Shown here: piece by piece, positions 1-8,113 of the stretch | Layout: each line of letters opens with the position of its first letter | Numbering within the stretch: position 1 is the stretch's first letter | Assembly: GCA_022013635.1 (NCBI GenBank) | Contig: JAKLPX010000211.1 | Coordinates: 1-13,648, forward strand | Direction: 5' to 3' | DNA: 13,648 nt | Origin: Candidatus Delongbacteria bacterium | Lineage (GTDB): Bacteria > UBA4055 | Notes under the pieces: generated by a model | Told to the model about the DNA's origin: nothing | Database searches by the model: none | Seen by the model: only the letters and a program-made list of their open reading frames with translations | Translations under genes and position numbers: made by a program

Positions 1-1
1 G

Positions 2-694
2 AAAGATGTTATTATTAAGGGTTTTTCGGAATTAAAGACAGAAATGAAAAGGGATTATCCGAAAATATTTATTATTTTGGGAAACGATGACGGCAAATAC
101 GATGAGGACAGGATAGTTAAAGCAGAATCAAAAGGAATTTGGTCGTATATTCATAATAAAGAAGTTGAATTCAACGGGAAAAATATTTTCGGATATTCAT
201 ATATTCCTCCGACCCCTTTTCTGATAAAAGACTGGGAAAAATATGATGTTTCAAGATATACCGATCCTGGATGTATTTCTCCCGAAGACGGCAAAAGAAC
301 TGTTCATGTCGAACCCAATATAATAAGGTATTCCACGATAAAAAAGGATCTTGAAGATTTGTTTGAAAACAAAGATTTGTCAAAAGCCATAATTTTATTC
401 CACTCTCCGCCATATAAAACAAATCTCGACAGAGCAGATTTAGATGGGAAATTCTTCGATTCCGCTCCTCTGGATGTTTTCGTCGGAAGCATAGCTATTA
501 AAGAACTGATTGAAGAAAGACGGCCTTATGTTACTCTGCACGGCTATATTCACGAATCGGTCGGAATAACAGGCTCATGGAATGATAAAATAGGCAGAAC
601 TATTCTTTTTTCCGCTGCTCATGATGGAAAAGAGCTTGCTGTGATAAAATTCGACATTGACGATCCTTCTTCCGCGTCTAGGCTTCTTTTATAA
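2..694 (+). CDS. Metallophosphoesterase, calcineurin-like (5' end outside window)
   Basis: The frame is open to the left edge, so the Met at 44 is probably internal and the true start lies upstream. The visible part is about 230 codons. It has the third block of calcineurin-like phosphoesterases (ILGNDD, a GNxD form with Asp where many members have His), then FHSPP..TNLD, which supplies another metal-binding His, then VGSIAIKELIEE and LHGYIHES near the end. The DxH and GDxxD blocks that start the fold should be upstream of the window. In this family the last block is normally GHxH; here the first His is Tyr, although neighbouring His residues remain. Such enzymes hydrolyse phosphoesters with two bound metals; the substrate here cannot be told. 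It is the only + strand gene, and its last 17 bp overlap the end of the convergent gene. The family call is firm, activity less so. Confidence 0.8.
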   Translation, partial: KDVIIKGFSELKTEMKRDYPKIFIILGNDDGKYDEDRIVKAESKGIWSYIHNKEVEFNGKNIFGYSYIPPTPFLIKDWEKYDVSRYTDPGCISPEDGKRTVHVEPNIIRYSTIKKDLEDLFENKDLSKAIILFHSPPYKTNLDRADLDGKFFDSAPLDVFVGSIAIKELIEERRPYVTLHGYIHESVGITGSWNDKIGRTILFSAAHDGKELAVIKFDIDDPSSASRLLL

Positions 695-3600
695 CCGTTC
701 TTAACTGTAACGGTCTCGCCGCATCGGTCAATGCGCCTATCTTTAACGCATAAGATGTCTTTTTTGCTATATCCTTGTCTGTGATGAAATGAACATCAAG
801 GATTTTTCCCATTTTATGCCCTGTATTAAAGTAATTTACTCTTGAAAGGCATTGATCCCAGCCATCAAGCCAATTTGAAAGATCATTTTTCTGTTCTTCC
901 GAACCTGAAAAATGAATAATAATATCAATATCGCTTGACGGTACGGCAGTAGCGTTTTTTACGCTGCCGAAAATATAAAAAGCTTTTACGCCGAATCTTT
1001 CGGTGTCTATTGCTAATGCTATTTCTTGGGCGTAACTTAGGCGCCACTTCCAATGCAGATCGCTTTTTATTCTCTTATATTCCGAACCTGCCTTCTTTCT
1101 CTTTAAAGAAATATTTCCAGTCGGTTCTAAAAATACTGCAACTGCTTTAGGTATCTCGGAATTCATGAATATATGAAGATTATTACCATTTGTAGTTTCG
1201 GAAATATCAATTACCTTGATAACATTTTCCAAATAAGCATAATCCGGCAGTATTTCAGAAAGATGATTTTTTGAACGCATAAAATATTTTTCATTAAAAA
1301 TTGATTTTCCGTCGTCGGGATAAAGAGGAAGATATTTAATATTTGCTTCAACAAGATCCTGAAAGAAATGGGTGCCGAACGACAGATCGGGAACATATTC
1401 ATCCATCTTTTTGGCGATTTCGATGAGCATCGAAGTGTTATTTATATCGGAATAAGTGATATTTACGCCCAATTTAATATCTCCTCTGCTGCCCCATCTG
1501 CCGGGACCTAAGAGGATAAACTGTCTTTTGGGTAATATTTTATTTAACTTCCCGACGACTTTGCCTACGGTCATCAGGTCTTCATGTGATTCGATTTCAG
1601 AGTATGCCGCAGGATCTACATAAACTATATGCGTAATATCCGAAACCAAACCGTTGGAGATGTGCTTATCGGCCGAAAACAGGATATCTTTGTCGAGAGT
1701 ATTATCCGGTATTTCAACAGGATGATTATCTTCATTAAAGCTCTGAGGTCTGCATTGCAAGATATATAAATCTTTTCCGTCATGGGCAAATTCAATATCT
1801 ATAGGACTGTTATATTTCTCCTTAAATATATTGAGCAGCTCCCTGATATCGCTGATAACTGCAGTTTTGGTCGTCAAACCCTCAAAAGTAACTATGTGCA
1901 GGTTCTTTTTATAATCGTGTCCGATCAGCCGCGGTATTCTCAGGTATCTGTCCTCAAGCTCGGATACTATATTGTGTATGAACGGATACTCGTTTCCGTG
2001 CTTTTCGAGTAATTCCCGCAGTTCAATTGTCTCGAATTTTCTTGTTTTAAGATTTATTACATCTAATTTTTTCGGCGAATCTTTTATTTTTTCCTCAATT
2101 GTCGAATTGACTCTCAGATCGGGTTTCCCCGGAGATATCATTGAAGGATAATCGTCTGAAATCCTGTCAACCGCCCTTGTGCCGAGACCCGGCACAACCC
2201 TGATAAGACCGTCGTCTCTTTCAAGTCTTGGCGACCATCTGTACTCGTTATTGCTGAAAGCCACTCCCGCAAATGACGGTAAAAAATAATGACCGACCTT
2301 ATTTCCCACCACCTGCTGGATTATTATTCCCATTTCTTCAAGATAGTCCAGCAAAGAGTGTTCGTCCCTGTATTCTATAGGGTCAGGACCGAAAGTAGAG
2401 GCATACACCTCGGTTACGGCATCGGTTAACTGCTCAAGCCGTTCTTCTTTCGTGCCCTGATTAGCAATAAATAAACTTTTATATTTGCCGGCAAAGCTTG
2501 TTCCCAATCTATCTTCCAAAAGGCTTGAACTTCTCACGATAAGCGGATCATCTCCCAAATCCTCCAAGGCCAGAGACAGCCCTTTTACAATATCAGGAGG
2601 AAAAGAAGAGTTCTTAAATACATGAATTACATACGGGTATTCCTGCCTGACCTGACTGATATCTTTATATTTCTGCTCTACGATATCTTCAAGGCTGTTA
2701 TAATTCATAAACTCCAAGAGTCCGTCCGAAGCGATGTACCATGATTTCGGGAATTTTACTCTCTTGGCAATTTCCTTATCCTCAACGGAATTTTTTAATA
2801 TGTGTTGAGCCAAAAATAATCCACTGCTTTTACCACCTACCTTTCCATGACTGCCTGAAGGATGAATTATCGTTTTCATCAGATTATTGAAATCGTCAAC
2901 CCTGATGTGTTCTTTCGCAATTTCGATAAAACCGGGCTGATCTGTTAAAATTCTTCTCGTTAAGGCTACTCTGAAGCTTTTAGCTCTCGGTTTCGAAAGT
3001 TCCAGTCCCTGAGTTGAAAGGTGATGATACCTTTCGATCGCATTGCTAATATCGGATAGCGAAGAACTCGTATTCTCCAGCATGTTAACCATAAATCCGG
3101 AACGATCTTCCTTTATCCATTTCTGAATGCTGTCCAGAATATCGCCTTCGCTTATGTGTCTTGAAGCTATATCAAAAACGAAAGTGCTTTTATTCAATAT
3201 GTCATAAGTTTCTACGACTGACATCGGGAAATTATTATCCTTGAAAAGTTCGGTTTTCTTCTTAAAAGAAGGATTGAATTCATCGAGAAATTTTTCCGCT
3301 TCGGCTATCCCGCTCAAGCAAAGATAATTGAGCATTTTCTGGGCGATATTTACCAAAAGCCTCGGATCGGTTCTTTTCAGAAGATCTAAAATTATCCACC
3401 ACTCGCTTTTCATTTCCTTTACTTTTAGTTGTCCCTCTTCAAAAACGGATTTCAATTGTTTATGAAGGATTTGCATACCTAACTGATCCGAAATCGAATC
3501 AAGAAGTTTTCTTTCGTCTTTTAAAAAAGCACCTTCGTCCTCATTCGGTCTTTCTTCTGTATAAAATACTTTTATCTGACCTACTATTTCGTTCCTTACA

Positions 3601-3860
3601 ATGATCTTAGAATTCAATTCCCACTTTGTTTCCGAAAATTTTTTATAAAAAAACTGCTTATTGTTAAATATTATCTTCACTTTACATACATCGGGATATT
3701 GAAAACCTTGAGGAATTATTTTAACGATCTTGTTGCATAATTCTTCAGAACTTAATGATTGATTATTTAATAATTCCTGAACTTGATAAAGACATTTGAT
3801 TTCTTTAGCTCTCTCTCTAAGACTTCTTATCAGCTGTCCTAAGGATTCTTTATTTTCCAT
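678..3860 (-). CDS. GAF-like / PPDK_N ATP-grasp / nucleotidyltransferase fusion protein
   Basis: This encodes a protein of 1060 aa. Residues about 15-135 look GAF-like and are followed by a helical stretch to about 330. The ATP-binding half of PEP synthase/PPDK follows: VGGKSSGL near 340, VRSSSLLED near 443 with FAGKY, and LQCRPQS near 704. Next comes a module with IVYVDP, LLGPGRWGS (about 783) and FGTHFF (about 828). Residues about 955-1060 are a Pol-beta-type nucleotidyltransferase: FGS, SSDIDI and a third Asp in ILDVHF. The phosphohistidine swivel domain (GGxTSHAA type) and the PEP barrel are absent, so this is not a working PEP synthase or PPDK. ATG 3860 is preferred because AAGG lies 6 nt upstream; a TTG at 3866 is in frame but overlaps that site. 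It lies 13 nt after its shorter paralogue and is probably in the gdhA operon. The substrate is unknown; an ATP-dependent or nucleotidylating regulatory role is inferred. Confidence 0.8.
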   Translation of the reverse strand: MENKESLGQLIRSLRERAKEIKCLYQVQELLNNQSLSSEELCNKIVKIIPQGFQYPDVCKVKIIFNNKQFFYKKFSETKWELNSKIIVRNEIVGQIKVFYTEERPNEDEGAFLKDERKLLDSISDQLGMQILHKQLKSVFEEGQLKVKEMKSEWWIILDLLKRTDPRLLVNIAQKMLNYLCLSGIAEAEKFLDEFNPSFKKKTELFKDNNFPMSVVETYDILNKSTFVFDIASRHISEGDILDSIQKWIKEDRSGFMVNMLENTSSSLSDISNAIERYHHLSTQGLELSKPRAKSFRVALTRRILTDQPGFIEIAKEHIRVDDFNNLMKTIIHPSGSHGKVGGKSSGLFLAQHILKNSVEDKEIAKRVKFPKSWYIASDGLLEFMNYNSLEDIVEQKYKDISQVRQEYPYVIHVFKNSSFPPDIVKGLSLALEDLGDDPLIVRSSSLLEDRLGTSFAGKYKSLFIANQGTKEERLEQLTDAVTEVYASTFGPDPIEYRDEHSLLDYLEEMGIIIQQVVGNKVGHYFLPSFAGVAFSNNEYRWSPRLERDDGLIRVVPGLGTRAVDRISDDYPSMISPGKPDLRVNSTIEEKIKDSPKKLDVINLKTRKFETIELRELLEKHGNEYPFIHNIVSELEDRYLRIPRLIGHDYKKNLHIVTFEGLTTKTAVISDIRELLNIFKEKYNSPIDIEFAHDGKDLYILQCRPQSFNEDNHPVEIPDNTLDKDILFSADKHISNGLVSDITHIVYVDPAAYSEIESHEDLMTVGKVVGKLNKILPKRQFILLGPGRWGSRGDIKLGVNITYSDINNTSMLIEIAKKMDEYVPDLSFGTHFFQDLVEANIKYLPLYPDDGKSIFNEKYFMRSKNHLSEILPDYAYLENVIKVIDISETTNGNNLHIFMNSEIPKAVAVFLEPTGNISLKRKKAGSEYKRIKSDLHWKWRLSYAQEIALAIDTERFGVKAFYIFGSVKNATAVPSSDIDIIIHFSGSEEQKNDLSNWLDGWDQCLSRVNYFNTGHKMGKILDVHFITDKDIAKKTSYALKIGALTDAARPLQLRTVIKEA

Positions 3861-3873
3861 TTTCAACCTTATT

Positions 3874-5607
3874 TTACGGTTTTATGATCCCTCTTCCTGT
3901 TTTTCCGTCAACTTTTATCGTTATAGGTTTTTTACATTCGACATGAACTACATTCTCGCTCTCGGATATGACCTTTTGCTTTTTTAAAAAATTCCAGTTT
4001 ATCTCATACTCGTAATAGGCAGGCACTGAAAAGTAATTTACACCAAAGCATGTCATATTGTGGAAAAAATGAGACCCCTGACTCAGTTCGACATTCATGT
4101 TCGGAAGTCCGGCTTCCACTATAGTTTGAACATTAGATATCTGACTCCAATTTACAGGAATTCCGAGCCAATGATCGGAGCTTCCCCAGCGCCCGAAACC
4201 GATCAGCAGATATTTTCTGTTTTTAACGGTAAGAATAGAATTGAATTTTTCAATCTCGACCGCTATTTTTTTGGTATTCTTAGCGTCAAAAACATCGGGT
4301 TTTACATATACTATGTCTTTAATCATTTCGGAACAGCCGTTGCCGAGAACAAATTCGGATGATACGATATTTTCTTCATCGTCAATTTCGTGGCTCTCAA
4401 TTTTAACATTCTCGTCAGAAACCACCATCGGACGGACTTGTAGAAATCCGAACCTTCCGGTCGCATCGTAACCTTCGCCTGTCGTGGTAACTGCAAATTC
4501 GATCTCTACAGGTGTATTGAATTTTTCAGCGGAATTTTTCAGCAGATCTTTTACGATATCGTTCAACGGAAGTAATTCCAGCTTTAATATCGGAGCGAAG
4601 TTTATTATCCTCGGTCCGTCAGAACCTATTCCGGGTGTTACCCTTCCCGAATCGCTTACTGTTGATGCAGCAAATGAGACTGCCGAGTCCTTTTCTGCTT
4701 TCTGAATGTTGTTTGTACGCATAAACTCAGTTTCATTTATCGGATCGTATTCTTCCGGCTCGCTCATTTTTATATGCCAGAATTCAGTCTGGGTATTTTT
4801 GAGCATATCGCTTACCGAACCGAAAGGAGGAGTCAGTGTCGGGTCTTCGGGCGAATATGTCCACGATATTCCTCCGTCAACTATCGTTTTTCCTAATCCT
4901 ACCGCAAGATTAACAACGCCTTCTTCGGGCTTTGACCTTCCCATAGGGTAAAAATTATAAGATCTTGCCACTCCCGATATGTCGGGATAAAACCTGTCGT
5001 CGTGTTTTCTGCCGATAACTTCCTGAATAATAACCGCCATTTTTTCTTCTTTAATATCGTGTTTAGTCGCCTTCATATAGTCTTTCGGAGCTTTAAAAAA
5101 TGCAGAAGCATAGATTAATTTTACGGCTTCGTATAATTTTCGGCATCTTGTGTCTATATCGAACTGGTTGTTGGAAAGCATTTTTGTGGCGTATATCCCT
5201 GCAAAAGGTTCGAATTTTGCGTCTTCGAGCAGGCTGGATGACCTTATAGCGAGAGGTTTATTGGCTTTCGTTATTAAATCTCTCAGGTCTTTCAGGATTT
5301 CAAACGGGAGATCTGCTTTCTGGAATTCGTGGGCAATACGGCTGTCGTTGGCATCGCTTAGAGCTGTCTTATAAAGATCGTTCATCTGCATGAATGTGTC
5401 GAAAACACCTGTTCTGAGAACAGTAAATTTAGGGATGTCAATAATAAACGAAGGATATTTCCCTTTAGAATTTATTTTATTTACGATTTCATCCGCAATA
5501 ATCAAACCGTGAGCTTTACCGCCGACTTCGCCGAAACCGATATATTCGATCTGAGCACCTTTTTTCGGATTCTCGTCCAATGAGCCTATAAAATCAAATT
5601 CCTTCAT
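3874..5607 (-). CDS. PPDK_N (PEP/pyruvate-binding-like) ATP-grasp protein lacking His and PEP domains
   Basis: This 577-aa protein is a shorter paralogue of the next gene downstream. It has FGEVGGKAHGL (about 24-34), IRSSSLLED (about 121-129) with FAGIY, a GVARSYNFYP-type middle part, and LQVRPM (about 390), the usual ATP-grasp landmarks of the PEP synthase/PPDK N-terminal domain. The C-terminal module holds IVYVKP, LLIGFGRWGS (about 468-477) and SQGSHFF (about 508-514), matching the neighbour. It lacks the GAF-like and nucleotidyltransferase ends and has no phosphohistidine or PEP-barrel domain. I start it at ATG 5607, 2 nt after the gdhA stop with AGAGGA upstream. In-frame ATGs at 5634 and 5619 lie inside gdhA; the first has no good SD and the second has the SD touching it. 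Tight spacing implies co-transcription and perhaps translational coupling with gdhA. The fold call is firm; the reaction is unknown. Confidence 0.82.
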   Translation of the reverse strand: MKEFDFIGSLDENPKKGAQIEYIGFGEVGGKAHGLIIADEIVNKINSKGKYPSFIIDIPKFTVLRTGVFDTFMQMNDLYKTALSDANDSRIAHEFQKADLPFEILKDLRDLITKANKPLAIRSSSLLEDAKFEPFAGIYATKMLSNNQFDIDTRCRKLYEAVKLIYASAFFKAPKDYMKATKHDIKEEKMAVIIQEVIGRKHDDRFYPDISGVARSYNFYPMGRSKPEEGVVNLAVGLGKTIVDGGISWTYSPEDPTLTPPFGSVSDMLKNTQTEFWHIKMSEPEEYDPINETEFMRTNNIQKAEKDSAVSFAASTVSDSGRVTPGIGSDGPRIINFAPILKLELLPLNDIVKDLLKNSAEKFNTPVEIEFAVTTTGEGYDATGRFGFLQVRPMVVSDENVKIESHEIDDEENIVSSEFVLGNGCSEMIKDIVYVKPDVFDAKNTKKIAVEIEKFNSILTVKNRKYLLIGFGRWGSSDHWLGIPVNWSQISNVQTIVEAGLPNMNVELSQGSHFFHNMTCFGVNYFSVPAYYEYEINWNFLKKQKVISESENVVHVECKKPITIKVDGKTGRGIIKP

Positions 5608-5609
5608 AA

Positions 5610-6896
5610 TTATACCCATCCTCTTTCTCTGCATGCCACGGCGACGCGGTCAACAGCGATTATATATGCCGCTTCCCGCATATTCATTTTATTTTTCTTG
5701 GCAAATTCGCTTATCGAAATATAAGCTGCGGTAATTTTCTGATCCAGTTTGCCGAATACCTCGTTTTTATCCCAATAATAATTCATATTGCTCTGCACTT
5801 GTTCGAAATAAGAGCATATCGCTCCGCCTGAATTTGCCAGTAGATCCGGTATCAGTTTTATATCTTTTGTATGGATTCTCGGTTCGACTTTCGGATTTGT
5901 CGGACTGTTGGCTCCTTCCGCTATAATTTTGACTTTCTCCGATATCAATTCTATATTATCTTCGTTGATCTGATTTTCAACGGCAGCCGGAACAAGGATA
6001 TCTACATTCTTTTTAATCCATTCATTTCCGGCAATAACCTGATATCCTAAATCCTTCGCTTTTATCTTATCAATCCCGCCAAACGGATCTGCGATTTTCT
6101 TTAATTCTAAAAGGTCTATCCCGTCTTCTTTACAAAATGATATTTCCTCCATATCCTGCTGATTCCAGCTTGAAACGCATAGGATTTTCCCGCCCATTTT
6201 AGTGTATAGTTCTATGGCATTCTGAGCGACATTTCCGAATCCCTGAAAGCTTGCTGTGGTATTTGAAGGTTTAATGTTTAATTCTTTCAATGCTTCTCTC
6301 ACACAGAGCATTACTCCGTAACCAGTGGCTTCTTTTCTGCCAAGCGACCCGCCCATTCCGACAGGTTTTCCAGTAATAAAACCAGGCTGTCTTTCGCCTG
6401 TAATAGTTTCATATTCGTCAAGCATCCAAAGCATGTGCTGAGCGTTTGTCATAAGTTCCGGAGCAGGCACATCAATATTTGCTCCGATATTCTTGAAATT
6501 CTGCCTTACCCATCCCCTGCAAATCTGCTCCTGTTCATTCAGGGACAGATCGTGAGGATCGCAGATAACTCCTCCCTTTCCTCCACCTAATGGTAAATCC
6601 GCAACAGCAGTTTTCCAGCTCATCAGCATTGATAATGCCCTCATAGTATCAACCGTTTCGTGCGGATGAAATCTGATCCCGCCTTTTGCCGGACCTCTGG
6701 CGTCGTTATGCATTATCCTGAAACCTTTGAATATCCTACGGATGCCATCGTCCATTCTGACAGGAATGCTGAAATGAAATTCCTTCATCGGAGTTCTCAG
6801 AAGATCTCTTGACGCTTTATCAAGATTCAGAATATCCGCCGCTTTGTCAAACTGCTCTTGAGCTATCGTATAGGGATTATATGCAGAATTCGCCAT
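5610..6896 (-). CDS. gdhA: Glutamate dehydrogenase (Glu/Leu/Phe/Val family)
   Basis: The enzyme interconverts glutamate and 2-oxoglutarate plus ammonia using NAD(P). At 428 aa it has the usual length of the hexameric bacterial/archaeal type. Substrate and catalytic segments are GPAKGGIRFHP (about 68-78), SWKTAVADLPLGGGKGG (about 93-109, with the catalytic Lys) and DVPAPE (about 142-147). The Rossmann nucleotide site is FQGFGNVA (about 217-224), followed by LVPAAVENQI, EGANSPTNP and LANSGGAICSYFE. The glycine in GGGKGG replaces the more common Ala. A leucine or phenylalanine dehydrogenase is less likely given the complete GDH motif set. Whether it uses NAD or NADP cannot be settled by eye. AGAGG lies 6 nt before the ATG. 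It is the first gene after a 110-bp gap holding a promoter-like sequence and a 9-bp dyad, and leads the operon with the two PPDK_N proteins. Confidence 0.93.
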   Translation of the reverse strand: MANSAYNPYTIAQEQFDKAADILNLDKASRDLLRTPMKEFHFSIPVRMDDGIRRIFKGFRIMHNDARGPAKGGIRFHPHETVDTMRALSMLMSWKTAVADLPLGGGKGGVICDPHDLSLNEQEQICRGWVRQNFKNIGANIDVPAPELMTNAQHMLWMLDEYETITGERQPGFITGKPVGMGGSLGRKEATGYGVMLCVREALKELNIKPSNTTASFQGFGNVAQNAIELYTKMGGKILCVSSWNQQDMEEISFCKEDGIDLLELKKIADPFGGIDKIKAKDLGYQVIAGNEWIKKNVDILVPAAVENQINEDNIELISEKVKIIAEGANSPTNPKVEPRIHTKDIKLIPDLLANSGGAICSYFEQVQSNMNYYWDKNEVFGKLDQKITAAYISISEFAKKNKMNMREAAYIIAVDRVAVACRERGWV

Positions 6897-6923
6897 GCCG
6901 TACCTCTGAAATTAAGTTTTCCG

Positions 6924-6954
6924 TTTCGGTATGTTAATATATTCTATACCGAAA
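6924..6954. promoter_or_regulatory. Perfect 9-bp inverted repeat, candidate operator for gdhA
   Basis: TTTCGGTAT (6924-6932) and ATACCGAAA (6946-6954) are perfect inverted repeats separated by 13 AT-rich bases. Their centres are 22 bp apart, about two helical turns, as expected for a dimeric regulator binding one face. The dyad sits 28-58 nt upstream of the gdhA ATG and straddles the best -10 candidate. It could instead form a weak hairpin if it were transcribed. I saw no second copy in the other gaps of this window, so the regulator cannot be named. Confidence 0.5.
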
Positions 6955-6964
6955 TAGAAGTAAA
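6936..6964 (-). promoter_or_regulatory. Candidate promoter for the gdhA operon
   Basis: On the - strand TTTACT (6964-6959) and TATATT (6941-6936) are separated by exactly 17 nt, giving a housekeeping-sigma-like promoter. The -10 matches the consensus at 5 of 6 positions and the -35 at 4 of 6. Transcription would start near 6929, leaving a leader of about 32 nt with AGAGG ahead of the ATG. The region is very AT-rich, so a chance match is possible. The overlapping dyad raises its plausibility. Confidence 0.35.
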
Positions 6965-7006
6965 ATTTTTATAAATATTTTTAATGATTTTTGAAGTGGT
7001 TTTGTT

Positions 7007-8110
7007 TTATCCAAAAAATATGCCGTGTATTTTCTGAATTATTGCTTTGTCTATTTGATTTTTAACAAATATCTCAAATTTCAGATCTGAAATATCAAAA
7101 GCTAAGATTTCATTATTATCAAACAAAATATTCCGCATAAGCAAAAGTTTATCTCCTTCGCTTCTAATTCCAGAACTGACAATAGAAAGCGAACAGCATT
7201 TTTCGGAATCACTGTTAGAATACAGTTGATTAAAAATAACCATTCCGCCTGATCCGCTTTTTTGAAAATATCTGATTTTTGAAAGATTATCAAAAATGGA
7301 GTCTTCCTTGTATAGAATTTTATAACTAAGCTTGTCGTTATAAACCAGCGAAACGAATTTGTTTCGGTCTAATGCTGCGGAGTTTGATATTATTGTGCCT
7401 AATTCGCCGGATGAATTTAATCCGGTTGATATTTTTATATTCAGTCTGTGAGCATATTCCACCGCGGCGTCTTTTAAGACTTTTGCTCCTAAAGACGATA
7501 TGGTCAGCATGGTTTCGTAATCAAGTTCTTTATTGAGTACAGCCGATTCGCATAACCTCGGATCAGCGCTATAAACTCCGGTCACATCGCTGTATATTTC
7601 GCATATATCAGCATTTAATGCCGCCGTTACGGCGACTGCCGTTGTGTCGGATCCGCCTCTGCCCAGCGTAGTAATCTGCTTTTCCGTGCTCACTCCCTGA
7701 AATCCTGCAATAACCGGGATTTTACATTTTTCTAAGGCCTCGACCAAACGATCGCCTTTTATTTCAAGTATTCTTGCATTTCTATGATTCGTGTCGGTAA
7801 TCAAACCTATCTGCGAACCGGTAAATGATATTGCAAGACCGGGTCTAATTGAATTTATGGCTATTGTCATCAGCGAAATTGATTCTCTTTCGCCGACTGA
7901 TATAAGCATATCCAACTCTCTCGCATCCGGATTCGGCGAAAGCTCGAACGCTTTCTTTTCCAGATTGTCTGTCGTCTGTCCGACTGCGGATACTACTATA
8001 ACAAGCTTTGTGCCGGAGTCGTATCTTTCGATTATTCTTTTGGCTAAAGATTTTATCTTTTCAGGCGTGGCAAGACTGCTTCCGCCGTATTTCTGAACAA
8101 CAAGCGGCAT
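7007..8110 (-). CDS. lysC: Aspartate kinase with divergent C-terminal ACT region
   Basis: The enzyme phosphorylates L-aspartate with ATP, the first step toward lysine/diaminopimelate, threonine and methionine. The kinase domain (about 1-235) is well preserved: KYGGSS at 7-12 (usually KFGGTS), SVGERES at 71-77, GFQG at 136-139, TLGRGGSDTTA at 148-158 and SDVTGVYSADPR at 174-185. The C-terminal part (about 250-367) should hold two ACT domains. It is short and divergent: the VxGIAxxxN-type start of ACT1 is missing, and the STSEIKIS-type segment of ACT2 reads DISDLKFEIF. At 367 aa the protein is shorter than the roughly 400 aa of monofunctional aspartokinases, so feedback control may be altered or lost (inference). 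It starts 3 nt after the tdh stop, with GGGA 7 nt before the ATG, so it is co-transcribed with tdh. No homoserine dehydrogenase fusion is present. Confidence 0.9.
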   Translation of the reverse strand: MPLVVQKYGGSSLATPEKIKSLAKRIIERYDSGTKLVIVVSAVGQTTDNLEKKAFELSPNPDARELDMLISVGERESISLMTIAINSIRPGLAISFTGSQIGLITDTNHRNARILEIKGDRLVEALEKCKIPVIAGFQGVSTEKQITTLGRGGSDTTAVAVTAALNADICEIYSDVTGVYSADPRLCESAVLNKELDYETMLTISSLGAKVLKDAAVEYAHRLNIKISTGLNSSGELGTIISNSAALDRNKFVSLVYNDKLSYKILYKEDSIFDNLSKIRYFQKSGSGGMVIFNQLYSNSDSEKCCSLSIVSSGIRSEGDKLLLMRNILFDNNEILAFDISDLKFEIFVKNQIDKAIIQKIHGIFFG

Positions 8111-8113
8111 TAT

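Noticed and set aside
3861..3866. TTG start at 3866 for the fusion protein.
   Set aside because: It overlaps the likely spacer after AAGG; the ATG at 3860 has a proper 6-nt spacing.
678..5607. Calling either protein PEP synthase or pyruvate phosphate dikinase (ppsA/ppdK).
   Set aside because: Only the ATP-binding half is present; no GGxTSHAA-type phosphohistidine site or PEP barrel was found in either protein or elsewhere in the window.
5608..5634. Start at 5634 or 5619 for the 577-aa PPDK_N protein.
   Set aside because: Both lie inside gdhA; the first has a poor SD and the second has the SD directly touching it. ATG 5607 fits AGAGGA and the gdhA stop.
6960..7006. Rho-independent terminator after lysC.
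   Set aside because: Only A/T-rich repeats are present, with no G-C stem followed by a T tract on the - strand.
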